64,000 bases of DNA, from assembly GCA_022457155.1 (NCBI GenBank), contig JAJGOT010000071.1, positions 335,501 to 399,500 on the forward strand, written 5' to 3'. Shown here piece by piece: positions 11,603-21,852 of this stretch. The notes beneath the pieces are model-generated. The model was not told the origin of the DNA, made no database searches, and saw nothing but the letters and a program-made list of their open reading frames with translations. Origin of the DNA: Cladopsammia gracilis (lineage: Eukaryota > Cnidaria > Anthozoa > Scleractinia > Dendrophylliidae). The position numbers and the translations under genes are program-made. Every line of letters begins with the position of its first letter. Within the stretch, counting starts at the first letter, position 1.

Positions 11603-11722
11603 CTAATAGAGCTACGTTGAGCGCTCGAAGGCAACTCTCTTGTGTCAGGCTTTCAATGCAATCAAGCTACGTTGAGCACTCTAAGGTAACTCTCTTGTCC
11701 GCTTTAGGATTTCAATGTTATC
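11603..11722. repeat. Short tandem duplication
   Basis: A segment of about 57 bp (gctacgttgagcgctcgaag ... ttcaatg) is followed immediately by a diverged second copy (gctacgttgagcactctaag ...). It lies just upstream of the Helitron gene fragment. Function unknown. Confidence 0.6.
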
Positions 11723-12351
11723 AGTACGACACGCAATTGATATTCGTCTTCTTTTTATAGACTTTATACGCCAAGAACGTTTTCTCTCCCTTACTTGCCA
11801 CTCAAACAATACATTGTCTTTTTGTCAAATAGAGACAAAATCTCTCTTAAAAAAATAAACACGCTGAAATCGCTTATAAAATGCTTCTTAAAATGCTTCC
11901 TTGATAACTTTTATAAACAAAATCAGGAACATTTTTACGTCTTTTGCGTACTGTTGCATAATCAAACTGTAATAGCAATGATTAATTGTTTTAAAATAGC
12001 ACAAAACCGAAATCCATACTCTTGCATAATCAAACCGAAACATTTTTAGTTAGCTGAATAAGCAAAATCTACCCTCTCTTGCATACTATTGCATAATCAT
12101 GACACCTAAATATTTAATAACTATTGGAAAAGCAGACAAAGATTACAACTCAAAAAGCGAACAAAAATACAGCGTGAGATTTCTCAGCTTTGTCGAGCGC
12201 GAAAAGTTGACTCGTTTAACTTTAAGCGAGTTGACTTTAAACGAATCGTAAAATTAACTCTTTTCACGAGATTTCACTTTGACATTCGTTAAGCGACATA
12301 AAAAATCGCTCCTCGCTGTTCATCATACCGGGTAGACAACGTATAGCAGAA

Positions 12352-12566
12352 CCCCGGAGGAGGACTCGCATATGTGGTTGGGTGGGGGTGCTCGTCGTAT
12401 CTTTTAGGGGTTAAAATTAGGGGATCTAGGTATCTTTTAGAATATATGATTAAAAAAAAACTCATTTTCCCAGAAAATGGTATCTTTTAGTGTGTTCAGG
12501 GTTTCACTTTTTTTCCTGACGAGCACCTCCGCTTGACGACTTATAGGATTCCCCCCCCCCTCCGGG
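12352..12566. mobile_element. MITE with about 7-bp target duplication (hAT-like)
   Basis: Ends CCCCGGAGG / CCTCCGGG are inverted and continue imperfectly (GGTGCTCGTC on both arms). AGCAGAA flanks both sides (12345-12351 and 12567-12573). Internal repeats of 'tatcttttag' are seen. The 7-8 bp duplication suggests a hAT-type origin. No ORF. Confidence 0.75.
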
Positions 12567-12726
12567 AGCAGAATATTCTTACCAATTTTTCTTTTCACGA
12601 TATTTCCGGTTGTCACTCGCTAAGCGACTTAAAAGGCAGAGCAAAATAGCATGTTCTTTTGAGAACAAGTCATATCTAGAATATTTGATGTCACTTTTAA
12701 CGTGATTAGTAATAAGAGTGGTGTTA

Positions 12727-12846
12727 GGCCCAGTTCAAACGTCGAACTTCACATGTGCCGAACCTAATGCAAATGAGCAAAATCTATTGTTCTTGCTAAT
12801 TTGCATTAGATTCGGCACATGTGAAGTTCGACATTTGAACTGGGCC
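12727..12846. mobile_element. 120-bp near-perfect palindromic MITE, TTA target duplication
   Basis: Arms of about 48 bp starting GGCCCAGTTCAAACGTCGAA are inverted around a short loop (12777-12797). TTA flanks it at 12724-12726 and 12847-12849, the signature of PIF/Harbinger-type elements. RNA from it would form a strong hairpin. Confidence 0.88.
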
Positions 12847-13149
12847 TTAATTAGCTCCACGCAGCTATCAAATGTACTGAATAGGACAGCCTCTGACTCA
12901 GTTAAACTTCCCATATGACTAAAAAAAAAATTGCCGGATTGACCCCTTTCATAAAATAGAAGTCCGTATAAAGGTGAATATTTTAAGTTCGTTTACCTAC
13001 AGGTTGCAACTAATTTGATTGAACCTGCACTTGGCACCGGTAGCATAGTATTGGCTGACCCGTGTACTTTCGCTTTTGTGCTATTTTAAAACAATTAATA
13101 ATTGCTATTACAGTTTCATTATGTAACAGTACGCAAAAGACGCAAAAAT

Positions 13150-14400
13150 TTAAGCCATTGAAGGCTTGCCGCAATTCCATTCAACCGTCATCATTATAAG
13201 CCAAAAAATCAACACAACTATGACATGTTTACCATACTATTGCACAATCAAACCGCTTGGCCAATCATAATGCAGAACGTAGCTAATACAGGAAATCGCC
13301 TGCTGCTGCTCTCTGAGTTGACCTCTGATACGCTTGCTTAATTGCACGCTTACTTGTAACTCTAAAGTTTTCTTTCCACCAGTGATCGGGCTCATGGCTC
13401 GTGTACGACGACCTGACTAACGTCCGATCGAGTGCATTGTTATTTAGAAGTTGCTGAAACCAATTCTGTGGTCGTGGAAATACCCAAGCCCTCCTTGGCG
13501 GCGAGCAAGTTCGTGGCGAGCTCCTAAATGTAAATAAAACGCCAACAAACCTTGAAGATAGCGTAGTTGAAGGCGTCTTCGGTGTCTTCTCGCAAAAAAA
13601 ACCTGCCGGATTGTTATATTTATCGAATGATAAGCAGGAGAATGACTGAAATTAAACTTACAAGATCTCGATTCGTGTCATCCATGTCGATCTGTACGTT
13701 TTCGCGCGTAAACTGCAGTGTCAGTGAACTCATACCTTATTATATTTTACCCTGGGGAGTCTTTTACTGTGTAACCGCATCCCCAAGAGTAAGATGAAAC
13801 CTGAGATAAACCGAACCCAAGCCATTAACCCTTGGGAAGGCCCCAAACCCAAGGTGTCTGTAACCACAACTCAATAGAAAAAAACGCAAAGTTCATGCTA
13901 TTTTGCTCTGCCATACCGCTCATATTAACACACAAACTTTCCTGTCCCATTTAACTTTCTTACAACCTCTCCATTAGTAAAATACACCGTGAAATTCTCA
14001 AACTACGTTTCCCAAGAAAACGCATTTAACCTATTTTTACCCTTTTAAAGTAGCTATAATGGCTTTACGACAAATGATTGAAACTGATATGTAACGTGAG
14101 ATATCGAAATTTAACAAGGACTAATACCTTTGCGGTAACGTAATGCGAGATATGACAAGTTCATCACAAGTTCTGACATCCCAATACCCTAGGGAAATTA
14201 ACAATAGGTCCAGGGGTGCTCCCCAAACATTTTAGTGGCAGTATGTGACGCCCTTCTTGAAATCCTAACCGCTTTAACCAACCATATCCTCAATGCCCTA
14301 ATATAGCTTCTATAAAGAACGAACAAGAAACCCCCCCCGGACAAAAGTCCACAAAATTTTGTTAACAACTTTTGTCCCTTTTTAGTACTCGACTCCGAAA
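13150..14400. other. Non-coding interval, nothing recognised
   Basis: No supported gene. It ends at a small perfect stem (atctcgc / gcgagat, 14399-14424) just before the Polinton core gene resumes. AT-rich, with short unrelated ORFs on both strands. Confidence 0.45.
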
Positions 14401-14412
14401 TCTCGCTTAATG

Positions 14413-15190
14413 CGCTTGCGAGATAAAAATGAATTGACTGGTAATGATGAACTCATGCTTAACAGAACTGAATAGAATCAAAAAAGCTATGAATAATGGT
14501 ACCAGCGTTGATATAAAAATAAGTAAAACACAGATAAGAAAAGCTGTAAAGCATGGTGGTAGTCTATGGTCATCATTGATTTCACTTGGAACTAAACTAT
14601 TGCCTTATGCTACAAAAGTAGTAACAAAAGCAGTTCCAGCTCTAGCAACAGACGCTATGAGTGCTTTAGGAAGCCTTGGGATTGATAAAATTTTTGGAAA
14701 AGGACAAACAGGTGGTTTTCTGATACCACAAGACAAAATAGATAAGTTGATAGCACATAAAAACCTTTTAACTAAAAAACAGAAAGAACAAATATTAAAG
14801 TCTCTTCAAACTGGTGGACAGATAATTATTAAACCTACAAAAACACAACAAGGATGATTTTTAGGTACTCTTTTGGCTAGTATTGGAGTTCCACTCTTGT
14901 TGAATGCATTAACTGGTAAAGGATTACAGGTTGATAGACAACGATCTAGAAAATCATTACCTGTTTATGTTCCTCCTCCACCAAAATCAAAAGGAGGATT
15001 AATTAATCCATATATGCTTCAACCACCACCTTTTTTCGGAACATGGGAACAAATGAAAAATCCAATTGGAATGGGACTACCAACCAAAAAAAAAGCTCCC
15101 AAAAAACGCAAAGGGAAAAAAGGCAAGGGACTGCTATTAGGAAAAAAGAGCCCATTCAACTCAATCCCATTAATCGGAGCAATTCTGTAA
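14413..15190 (+). pseudogene. Polinton core/virion-associated protein (main part)
   Basis: The frame reads NELTGNDELM, then hits TAG at 14473-14475. A shift into the next frame gives the body: KAMNNGTSVDIKISKTQ, a hydrophobic GGSLWSSLISLGTKLLPYA segment, and LTKKQKEQILKSLQTGG. An in-frame TGA at 14855-14857 then interrupts it. The same frame resumes (GTLLASIGVPLLLNALTGKG) and ends in a Lys-rich, Pro-rich tail closing with SPFNSIPLIGAIL. The amphipathic helix plus basic tail is reminiscent of small core or membrane-active proteins of adenovirus-like elements; that role is inference. The N-terminus probably lies at 3130-3216. At least one shift and one nonsense mutation make it inactive. Confidence 0.7.
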
Positions 15191-15225
15191 GATTCACTAA
15201 TAAGCCCCTCAGCAATCTCGATCTA

Positions 15226-15648
15226 ATGAAATGGATTAATAAACTCAAAATAAAACATTTCAGAGGTATATTCAGTCGAGATAATTTACCAGACAAGATA
15301 TTAAAAAAAGAAAGTGGTATTATTAATTTAGATAGAAAAATAGGGGCTGGCACCCATTGGGTATGCTACAGAAACATCAACCAATTTTGTGAATACTTTG
15401 ATAGTTTTGGTTTAATTATGCCGAATGAGGTTCAAACGTATTTATCATCAAGTGGGGAAAAAATACTTTATTCTGGAGATGAAATACAAGAACGAGATTC
15501 TGTTTTGTGTGGATACTGGTGTTTATACTATTTATATGAAAGACCGACGGGTAAAACTATTTTAGAAACTATTCACAATCCATTGTTTAATATGAGGGAT
15601 CAACATGTCAATCGTCAATTCATCATACATTACTTCAAAAATATCTAA
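15226..15648 (+). CDS. PRO: Adenain-like cysteine protease of the Polinton
   Basis: A small Ulp1/adenain-type (C5/C48) protease. Catalytic positions are visible: His in GTHWVCY, Asp in EYFDSFGL, and Gln and Cys in QERDSVLCGYWCLYYL. In relatives this enzyme processes virion precursors. The frame is open upstream across the end of the core gene, but the start is set at the ATG of MKWINKL because earlier in-frame codons are a shadow of the core gene's basic tail; homology may begin a few codons earlier (FTNKPLSNLDL). About 140 codons without internal stops, so this gene may be intact although its neighbours are not. Confidence 0.88.
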   Translation: MKWINKLKIKHFRGIFSRDNLPDKILKKESGIINLDRKIGAGTHWVCYRNINQFCEYFDSFGLIMPNEVQTYLSSSGEKILYSGDEIQERDSVLCGYWCLYYLYERPTGKTILETIHNPLFNMRDQHVNRQFIIHYFKNI

Positions 15649-15661
15649 TTATATTATATAA

Positions 15662-15826
15662 ATGGTGAAAAGTTATTGTGTAAAACAGAAGAAGCAAACA
15701 GAATCTGTACCATGTACTGAAAAATATGTTAAAACTAAAAATAATCGTCTTATGTTAAAATCTCAATGTAGTGAATGTGGGGCTACTAAGACACGTTTTG
15801 TATCCAATAAAAAAAATTTAAACTAA
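15662..15826 (+). CDS. Small zinc-ribbon protein (DUF5679-like)
   Basis: A 54-codon ORF, ATG at 15662, 13 bp after the protease stop. It begins MVKSYCVKQKKQTESV and ends with SQCSECGATKTRFVSN. The C-x2-C pair and TKxRFV tail match the short zinc-ribbon proteins found in Polintons and some large DNA viruses. The first Cys pair seems degenerate (YCVKQ rather than YCVKC), so zinc binding may be impaired. Role unknown. Confidence 0.65.
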   Translation: MVKSYCVKQKKQTESVPCTEKYVKTKNNRLMLKSQCSECGATKTRFVSNKKNLN

Positions 15827-15840
15827 ATAGCCAGTCAGAG

Positions 15841-16458
15841 ATGGCTGGCGGATTTTTAGATATAGAAGGTAGTCACAGTCTTGGTGAAATAGCAGCTAAA
15901 AGCGCTTTAAAAGGTTTGTATAATTTAGGTAGAATCGGAGCATCGAAGGCAATTAAATCTGATTTTGCAAAACAAAAGATTAAAGGTACTGTAAACAAAT
16001 ACCTTGATCAAGCGCTTGACAGTTTTACTGGTGATATAAGCCGAAAACTGGACCCTCTTCATGGTGGTGCTGTTGATATTCATAAGGCTATCGGTAAATT
16101 ACCAAAACCTAAAGGCGGTTGGACATTACCCGGTCATAAATACCCTGGGCCTTATAATGATTTAGAGAGTCAAGTGAAATATGACCCAACAACTGGTCAA
16201 ATATTAGAAATATATGACCAACCTACAGGAAGAACGGATGCCATTGCCATGCAGCACGATGTTGATTATAGTGTTTGTAAAGACGACAGAAAGTGCAAGA
16301 ATAGAGCAGACAGAAAAATGGTCAAAGCTTTAGATGAAGTACCATATGATGAGAGACAATGGGGTCATTGGTTGGCTAGAAACACGATTGATATCAAACA
16401 GAAATTAGGCCTTGGTGTTAAACAAAAAAGGAAGCCAAAAAACGGAAAGCGGCGTTGA
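15841..16458 (+). CDS. PLA2-like (parvoviral VP1-type) Polinton protein
   Basis: 205 codons. The N-terminal half is helical and basic (ALKGLYNLGRIGASKAIK). The C-terminal half carries a phospholipase A2-like module: calcium-loop-like KYPGPYN (residues about 99-105), then the His-Asp catalytic box in AMQHDVDYSVCKDD, and paired Cys. In adintovirus-like elements and parvoviruses such modules act in membrane breaching. Here activity is inferred only. It ends in a Lys/Arg-rich tail and overlaps the start of the integrase frame. No stops, so apparently intact. Confidence 0.75.
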   Translation: MAGGFLDIEGSHSLGEIAAKSALKGLYNLGRIGASKAIKSDFAKQKIKGTVNKYLDQALDSFTGDISRKLDPLHGGAVDIHKAIGKLPKPKGGWTLPGHKYPGPYNDLESQVKYDPTTGQILEIYDQPTGRTDAIAMQHDVDYSVCKDDRKCKNRADRKMVKALDEVPYDERQWGHWLARNTIDIKQKLGLGVKQKRKPKNGKRR

Positions 16459-17399
16459 GTAAAAATGATTGGGCTCAACAATTAGCCGATGAATTACATA
16501 AGCCAATCAAATGAAAATTTAAAACAAGAAGAGTTATTGTTAATGGAATAGATGATATTTGGAGCGCTGACCTTGTAGAAATGCAGAAGTTTTCAAAATG
16601 GAATAAAGGATATAGATATTTATTAAATATCATTGATGTGTTTTCGAAATTTGCTTGGAGCATTCCTATTCAAAATAAAACAGGTGATACAATTACTGAA
16701 TCATTTGATGATGTTATTAGAAAATCAAAACGGAAACCTAAATTTATTTGGGTAGACCAAGGATCTGAATTCTATAATAAAACTTTCAAAGACTGGTTAA
16801 AGAAAAATAATATTGAGATGTATTCTACTTTCAATGAAGGTAAAGCTGTTGTTATTGAGAGATTTAACAGAACATTGAAATCTAAAATGTGGAAACAATT
16901 TACAGCTCAAAATACAACACAATATTTAGACATGTTACCAAAACTATTAAATGAATACAACAGTACAAAGCATTCAAGTATTAAAATGAAACCTATTGAA
17001 GCATCTATGAAAAAGAATGAAGGAACTGTTTGTTTCAATCTATATGATATGGAACTATTATCATATAAACCAAAATTTAAAGTTGGTGATAAGGTCCGAA
17101 TATCTAAGTATAAACGGAATGTGTTCGACAAGGGTTACACACCAAATTGGACAGAAGAAGTGTTTACAGTTAAGATCCAATACGCTAATCCAATAACATA
17201 CAAAGTAAAAGATCTTAGAGATGAAGATATTCAAGGGAGTTTTTATGAACCTGAATTATTAAAAGCCAGACAAGATGTTTTCCGTATTGATAAAGTCATT
17301 CGCAGAGATTATAAGAAGAAACAAGCTTTGGTGAAGTGGAAGGGATATAGTGATGATTTTAACAGCTGGATTCCTATGAAGGATTTAAACGCACTATAA
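16458..17399 (+). pseudogene. INT: Polinton retroviral-type integrase with C-terminal chromodomain
   Basis: The frame opens at the end of the PLA2 gene (SKNDWAQQLADELHKP), then meets TGA at 16512-16514 where a basic residue is expected, and continues KFKTRRVIVNGIDDIW. The DDE core is clear: SADLVEM (first Asp), WVDQGSEFYN (second Asp), VVIERFNRTLK (Glu). SH3-like KFKVGDKVRISK follows, then a chromodomain (VIRRDYKKKQALVKWKGYS ... SWIP), which in this class guides integration. Apart from the early nonsense codon the protein is complete; a downstream ATG (16581) would lose the first catalytic Asp. Confidence 0.88.
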
Positions 17400-17434
17400 A
17401 ATTCACTTTAAGATATTATATATATAGTATATAC

Positions 17435-17632
17435 ATGATGGGAAGACCAAAAAAACATTTCAGTGAAGAAGAAAGAAAGCAAGCAATTAAACATAGCAAG
17501 ACCAAGTACATGGTGAATAAAGAATGGCGATGCCCTGTATGTGGAAATTGGGATTACTCATTAGCTGGGAAATGGAGCCATCTAAAGACAAAAAAGCATA
17601 TGAGAAATTCTGAAGCAATGAATAACATATAA
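17435..17632 (+). CDS. Small C2H2 zinc-finger Polinton protein
   Basis: 65 codons beginning MMGRPKKHFSEEERKQA. A C-x2-C at CPVCGNWDY and two His in WSHLKTKKHM form a single C2H2-type finger. It lies 35 bp after the integrase, with TATA-like sequence between (17391-17425). Likely nucleic-acid binding; exact role unknown. Confidence 0.65.
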   Translation: MMGRPKKHFSEEERKQAIKHSKTKYMVNKEWRCPVCGNWDYSLAGKWSHLKTKKHMRNSEAMNNI

Positions 17633-17640
17633 TAACCAAT

Positions 17641-17735
17641 TCCATCATTGTTTAAAATGAACCAAATATTGAGTCATTTTAAACGCACAATTCCATCATA
17701 GTTTAAACGCACAATTCCATCATAGTTTAAACGCA
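17641..17735 (+). promoter_or_regulatory. Tandem repeats with TATA-like motif ahead of the polymerase gene
   Basis: Copies of 'caattccatcatagtttaaac' recur three to four times, ending in gcactataaaaatgactt. The same gcactataaaa motif precedes the zinc-finger gene at 17391. The placement just upstream of both genes suggests promoter elements; this is inference. Confidence 0.4.
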
Positions 17736-17778
17736 CTATAAAAATGACTTAAAGAAAAAACTATAGTAATAATAAAGA

Positions 17779-18920
17779 ATGGAAAAAATTATCTCAACTA
17801 ATAACATGGATAAGAGTACTCTCAAGAAACAAAGCAAATCTCAGCTAATCAACCTGTTGTTGCAGCAAAATGCGAAAATAAAACTGTTGTGGCATCAATA
17901 TGTGAAACAGCAGCCTAAAATTGACAACGACTACAAACCAAGGAAGCCAATCCCAACTCCTCGTAAGAGTGTAAAGCAGATGGTGCAGGAGTATGAAGAC
18001 AACATAATTCTTCCACCATTGGAATTTAGGGATGATTAAAAACCAATAACCAAACCAAGAACCAAAAAACCAGTCCCATTACCAAGGACCAAACAACCAG
18101 TCCCATTACCAAGGACTAAGATAGAGCAAGTGGATAAAGCTCTGAAAGGCTGCACAAAGTCTTTTGAAATTAATATAAAAAATAACAAAGACCCGCTAGC
18201 GCAACTACAAAACACAAGAAAGGCCACTGCATATCATATTATAAGTATACTAACATCTATGAAAGGTCTAAAATTTATTGAAACGCTTAGGGTTACATTC
18301 AAAAAATTATCATATGGTGAAATAGTGTATAAAACTGCATATTTCAACAGTGTAGCTCAAACAATTGTGAATAATCTGGAAGTTACTGAATCACGGTGGT
18401 CTAGTGGTTAGCGCGTCGGACTTTCAACCTGAAGGTCGGTGGTTCGAAGCCTGGTCTCTGTCGTCGTGTTGTTTCCTTAGACAAGAAACTTTACTCCACA
18501 CTGTCTCTCTCCACCCAGGTGTATAAATGGGTACCGGCGACAAAATGCTGGGGTAACCCTGCGTTGGACTAGCATCTCATCCAGGGGGGAGTAGCAATAT
18601 TCCTAGTCGCTTCATGCTACAGAAACCGGGTTAAGCTCCGGCCGTTTGGGCCATCTGGCTCGTGTGCGACTTTACCTACTGAATCACTACAATTATCAAA
18701 ACAGCAAATCTTGAATAAGATAGCTCAGTGGGTATCTCAAGGTTCTGGTTGGACTATTCAATCTGTTGACAATCATTATCTTAATATAGTAAAATATCAA
18801 CCAATGAGAGGCTCCTCATATATTAAACTACCACAAGAACTCAGAAACAGTGAAAAGGGATTGATTAATATGAAAAATGAGGATAATGAATGCTTTAGAT
18901 GGTGTCACTTCAGACACTTA
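17779..18920 (+). pseudogene. POLB: Polinton family-B DNA polymerase, N-terminal part (interrupted)
   Basis: Starts at MEKIISTNNMDKSTLKK. TAA at 18037-18039 breaks the frame, which then resumes in phase with Pro/Arg repeats (KKPVPLPRTKQPVPLPRTK) and FIETLRVTFKKL. A SINE (18395-18676) interrupts it at EVTES. Removing the SINE and one 11-bp target copy restores SLQLSKQQILNKIAQWVS and the text up to RWCHFRHL. There the DIRS-like element begins (18921). The rest of the protein resumes at 26456. The N-terminal region precedes the exonuclease domain. Confidence 0.8.
18395..18676 (+). mobile_element. tRNA-derived SINE (possibly MetaSINE type)
   Basis: The 5' end is tRNA-like with an A box (GTGGTCTAGTGGTTAGCG) and a B box (GGTTCGAAGCC, 18441-18451). 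The body contains 'ctagcatctcatccagg' and 'tagtcgcttcatgctac', which I associate with a widespread animal SINE core. An 11-bp target duplication, TACTGAATCAC, is present at 18384-18394 and 18677-18687. It lacks an obvious poly-A tail. The insertion splits the polymerase gene cleanly. Confidence 0.88.
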
Positions 18921-19192
18921 CGTTCTAATTCGCTACGCTCAACCGAACGTAAATAATTTTACACTTAAATTCCCGTGAACAATAAAACAGACAAGAAGTA
19001 TGGTAGGATACGCAAGCGAATCCAAACAGTTTAATACATTATCAAAGCATTTTACAACTGCAGAAAAGAAACAAAAGAACTTCTTACAACTTTTTTTTTT
19101 TTTTTTTTTACAATAAGGTTATTATGAACTTAAATGCTTACATATCGGTATAACTTACTGTTACAAATATCAGAACTAATCGCATAACAAGA

Positions 19193-20201
19193 TTAGAGTC
19201 CTAAATACTTTGTTACTTGTAGCCTGTTACCGAGGCTTTCCTCGACATACATATCTTTGGCAGCGTCCGTCTTCCATCTGCCATGTAATTTCAAGAGCCT
19301 TTCCGAAACCGAGTTACAACTGTTACGAACAACGGATGTTATCCCCCCGGACCTTAAGCTATGGAGACCGTAGTCATCCGGGTTAAAATCCAGTTGTTTT
19401 AGTGCATTCCTAAGAATTTCCCTACACGACGTATAAGAGATTTTCCCACTCCTAAGGGTGTAACTAGTGGTGCTCTTGTGAAAAACAAGGGGTCGGAACA
19501 AAGGGAGATTACTATTAGCATCCATACCAGCGAACGCCATATATCTTCTAAGAACACTAACGGGACAATATCGCGTTCCCGATGAACTGATATAAACATA
19601 ATTACCCTCCCTATAAACATCGGTCTTACTCTGAGGCACAAAAATCTTTATGTACTCACTATAAAATTCAATATGGTTTGGAGCAATATTACATAACTCA
19701 TTATATCGGAAAAAACCGGCGAAGGCTAACGAACATAACGCAGCTACCCGAAGGTCTTTCAAATTAGCATCCTCCTTGTTATAAGAATCAAGAATAGCCC
19801 TAATTATATGAGGGGAGAAAGGCTTCTTCTTGACAACTGGTTTAGCCTTGGTGCGTTTTGCAATAATATTCTTACAAAATTCACTATCAAGAGGATTACG
19901 ATCGAGGCTAGGAACGAACGAGTGAAACCATTTAAGTGCCGCATGAGTTTGGATCATGGATGCACTGGACGCACAAGACTGATGGACATCAAATAAATAA
20001 AGAGACACTGTGCTAATATAACGGAAAACGGCAGTTGAAAGCTTAGTTTCCTGGTTCCGCACCACTCTGGAAACTTCTTAATAACCCGGAGGTAGGCTTT
20101 AGCGGTAGAATTCGATCGAGACTGTGCCATCACCCTTACAATCTGATCGAAGCTCAATGACGAAGAGCACAGGAGAGGCTCCCAAGCTCTGCTTGAAGTA
20201 T
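19193..20201 (-). pseudogene. YR: DIRS-like tyrosine recombinase
   Basis: The catalytic core carries Arg in FFRYNEL, His-x-x-Arg in GLHSLRSGG, His/Trp in LHGRWKTDAAKD and the nucleophile Tyr in MYVEES. The N-terminal SAM-like part (SFDQIVRVMAQSRSNSTAKAY, split here for length) is in a different frame; a shift occurs around 20040-20065. A splice-acceptor-like tract (tgctttgtcatttcag) precedes the coding start at about 20201, suggesting an upstream intron. This enzyme replaces an integrase in the DIRS class. The frameshift makes this copy defective. Confidence 0.85.
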
Positions 20202-20279
20202 CTGAAATGACAAAGCAAAACACTCAAAAGTAAAAGAAGGGTGCTAGGCTCGTGAAGACCATAAACAGAACATTACTCG

Positions 20280-20870
20280 CTTCTAAGCGGCGCAAGCAAA
20301 AAGTTACAGCCACCCATAGCATGGCTGGCTTTGTATCCTTCAACAAGGCCAGTGCCCATTAGGTTAGAATGCTACTTAGTCCGCACATGATTCAATCGGT
20401 TGCAGTCACCCTCTGATAAGGCAAAAGTTGTAGCCACCCATAGTATGGCTAGCTTTGTACCGTTACAACAAGGCCAGTGCCCATCAGGTCAGAACGCTAC
20501 TTAACCCACACATGATTCAATCGGTTGCAGTCACCGTCGGATAAGGCAAGCGCCAAAGCATTATCAATGACACTCGGTCACCCAGCTGAAGCAACGCTAG
20601 CAATGCCATTTCTCAATGGGGCCTGTGCCCACAATGTCAGGAACTCTGAACACCCCGCACATTCAATCGGATGCATACGACTTAAGGTATGGCAAGCGCC
20701 TAAACAATAACAAGGACAGGTGCAGTCACCTAACTAAAACAACGGTAATAATGCTCCGTTCCAAAAAGGGCCAGTGCCCACAAGGTCAGAAAACTTGAAA
20801 TCCCCCGCACATCCAATGGGGTGCAGTCAAACTAACGGTAAAGCTAACGTCCAAACAATAAAATACAAGG
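20280..20870. repeat. Degenerate tandem repeats (period about 120 bp) in the DIRS-like element
   Basis: Two clear units (about 20303 and 20427; 'ccacccatag.atggct.gctttgta', 'ggccagtgcccat.aggt.agaa', 'attcaatcggttgcagtcac') are followed by three more diverged ones to about 20830. They fill the gap between RNase H and recombinase exons and may be intronic or structural. No coding potential. Confidence 0.7.
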
Positions 20871-21002
20871 TACAGTAACTATTATCACCGTGAAAAAGAA
20901 AACACGCATGCTTAACATAATATCACAATTTTATAGGTGTAATCACTCACAGTGTGTGGCCGGTGCCTACTTGTTTAAGTGATAAACAAACAAGAGGAGT
21001 GG

Positions 21003-21852
21003 CTAGTCAACAAATTCCATCCTAAGAGCAATGATGTAACCCTTAAAGTGCTCGGATCCTAAAAGGGAATTGGGGTTCCTACCATGGAGGAGGGACTGGT
21101 TCCCAACATGCATGCTGTAATCGGATACATACTTGAGATACTTATTTGTTACTAAAGGCCAAAAATGAGCGGAAGGCCAAAACGGTACAACGACAGTCCC
21201 AACAGCCTTTTGACACTTCATGTAATGTAGTACCCTCGGAACGATAGAAACAGGCGGGACCACCCAACAGTTCTCTGCCCTGAGAGGTTGAATGAAAAAA
21301 TCAACTCCAGCGGTATTGGGATTCCAAAATCGAGAAAAGAATCTGGGCAGCTTATGGTTATAATAATTAGCGAAACAATCAACAGTATGCGGTCCCCAGC
21401 GAGCATCCAGAGACAAAAACAAATCGTCGGTAATCTGCCAATCATCGGTATCCAGCAGTCGGCTTATATAATCGGCCTGTTGATTTAAAGTACGGGGAAT
21501 CCACTGAACCTCTAAGTAGATCCCTGACTGAATGCAAGTATTGAAAATATTTCTTGCCATTCTGTGTAAATCTAATTTCATACTGCCTACTTCGACGATT
21601 CTCACAGCGGCTTGATTATCAGTAAACCATTTGATATGTGACCCTCTAAGCACTGGAGCAAATGATTGCAAGGAAAATTCGATTGCATACAGTTCCCTCC
21701 ATGTAGAGCTCTGCGAGCTTTCAAACTCTGTCCACATTTTATGGCACACGTATTCATTATTAAATCCAATAACAGAGCCACAACCGGTAGCGCTGGCATC
21801 AGAATAAACAAAATGGCTAGGACACGTGCTCATAAATCAATCTCTACTGTTA
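21003..21852 (-). pseudogene. RH: DIRS-like RNase H and C-terminal domain
   Basis: RNase H motifs: YSDASATGCG, WRELYAIEFSLQS, WFTDNQAAV and NQQADYISR. A conserved C-terminal part follows (RWGPHTVDCFANYYNHKL, VVPFWPSAHFWPLV), as in DIRS RT-RH polyproteins. The RT-RH frame runs through the site of the nested transposon: excising it with one TA joins VKRI to NSRD, followed by a TGA just before FMSTCPSHF. So the frame also carries a nonsense mutation near 21836. Confidence 0.85.

Larger units (their letters stand above)
11939..13142. repeat. Pair of roughly 73-bp inverted arms about 1 kb apart
   Basis: 11939-12011 and 13070-13142 are reverse complements with few mismatches (cgtcttttgcgtactgtt ... 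ttgttttaaaatagcac). The intervening DNA holds two MITEs. A further perfect 19-bp inverted pair (ggcagagcaaaatagcatg) is at 12635-12653 and 13894-13912. These may be ends of non-autonomous elements; true termini are not obvious. Confidence 0.6.

Noticed and set aside
18395..18470. A functional tRNA gene.
   Set aside because: Only the A and B boxes are tRNA-like; the acceptor-stem partner is missing, a long non-tRNA body follows, and the whole unit is flanked by an 11-bp target duplication, so it is a SINE.
19090..19109. Poly-T run as the tail of a LINE insertion.
   Set aside because: No LINE coding sequence or target duplication adjoins it; it lies in the 3' region of the DIRS-like element.
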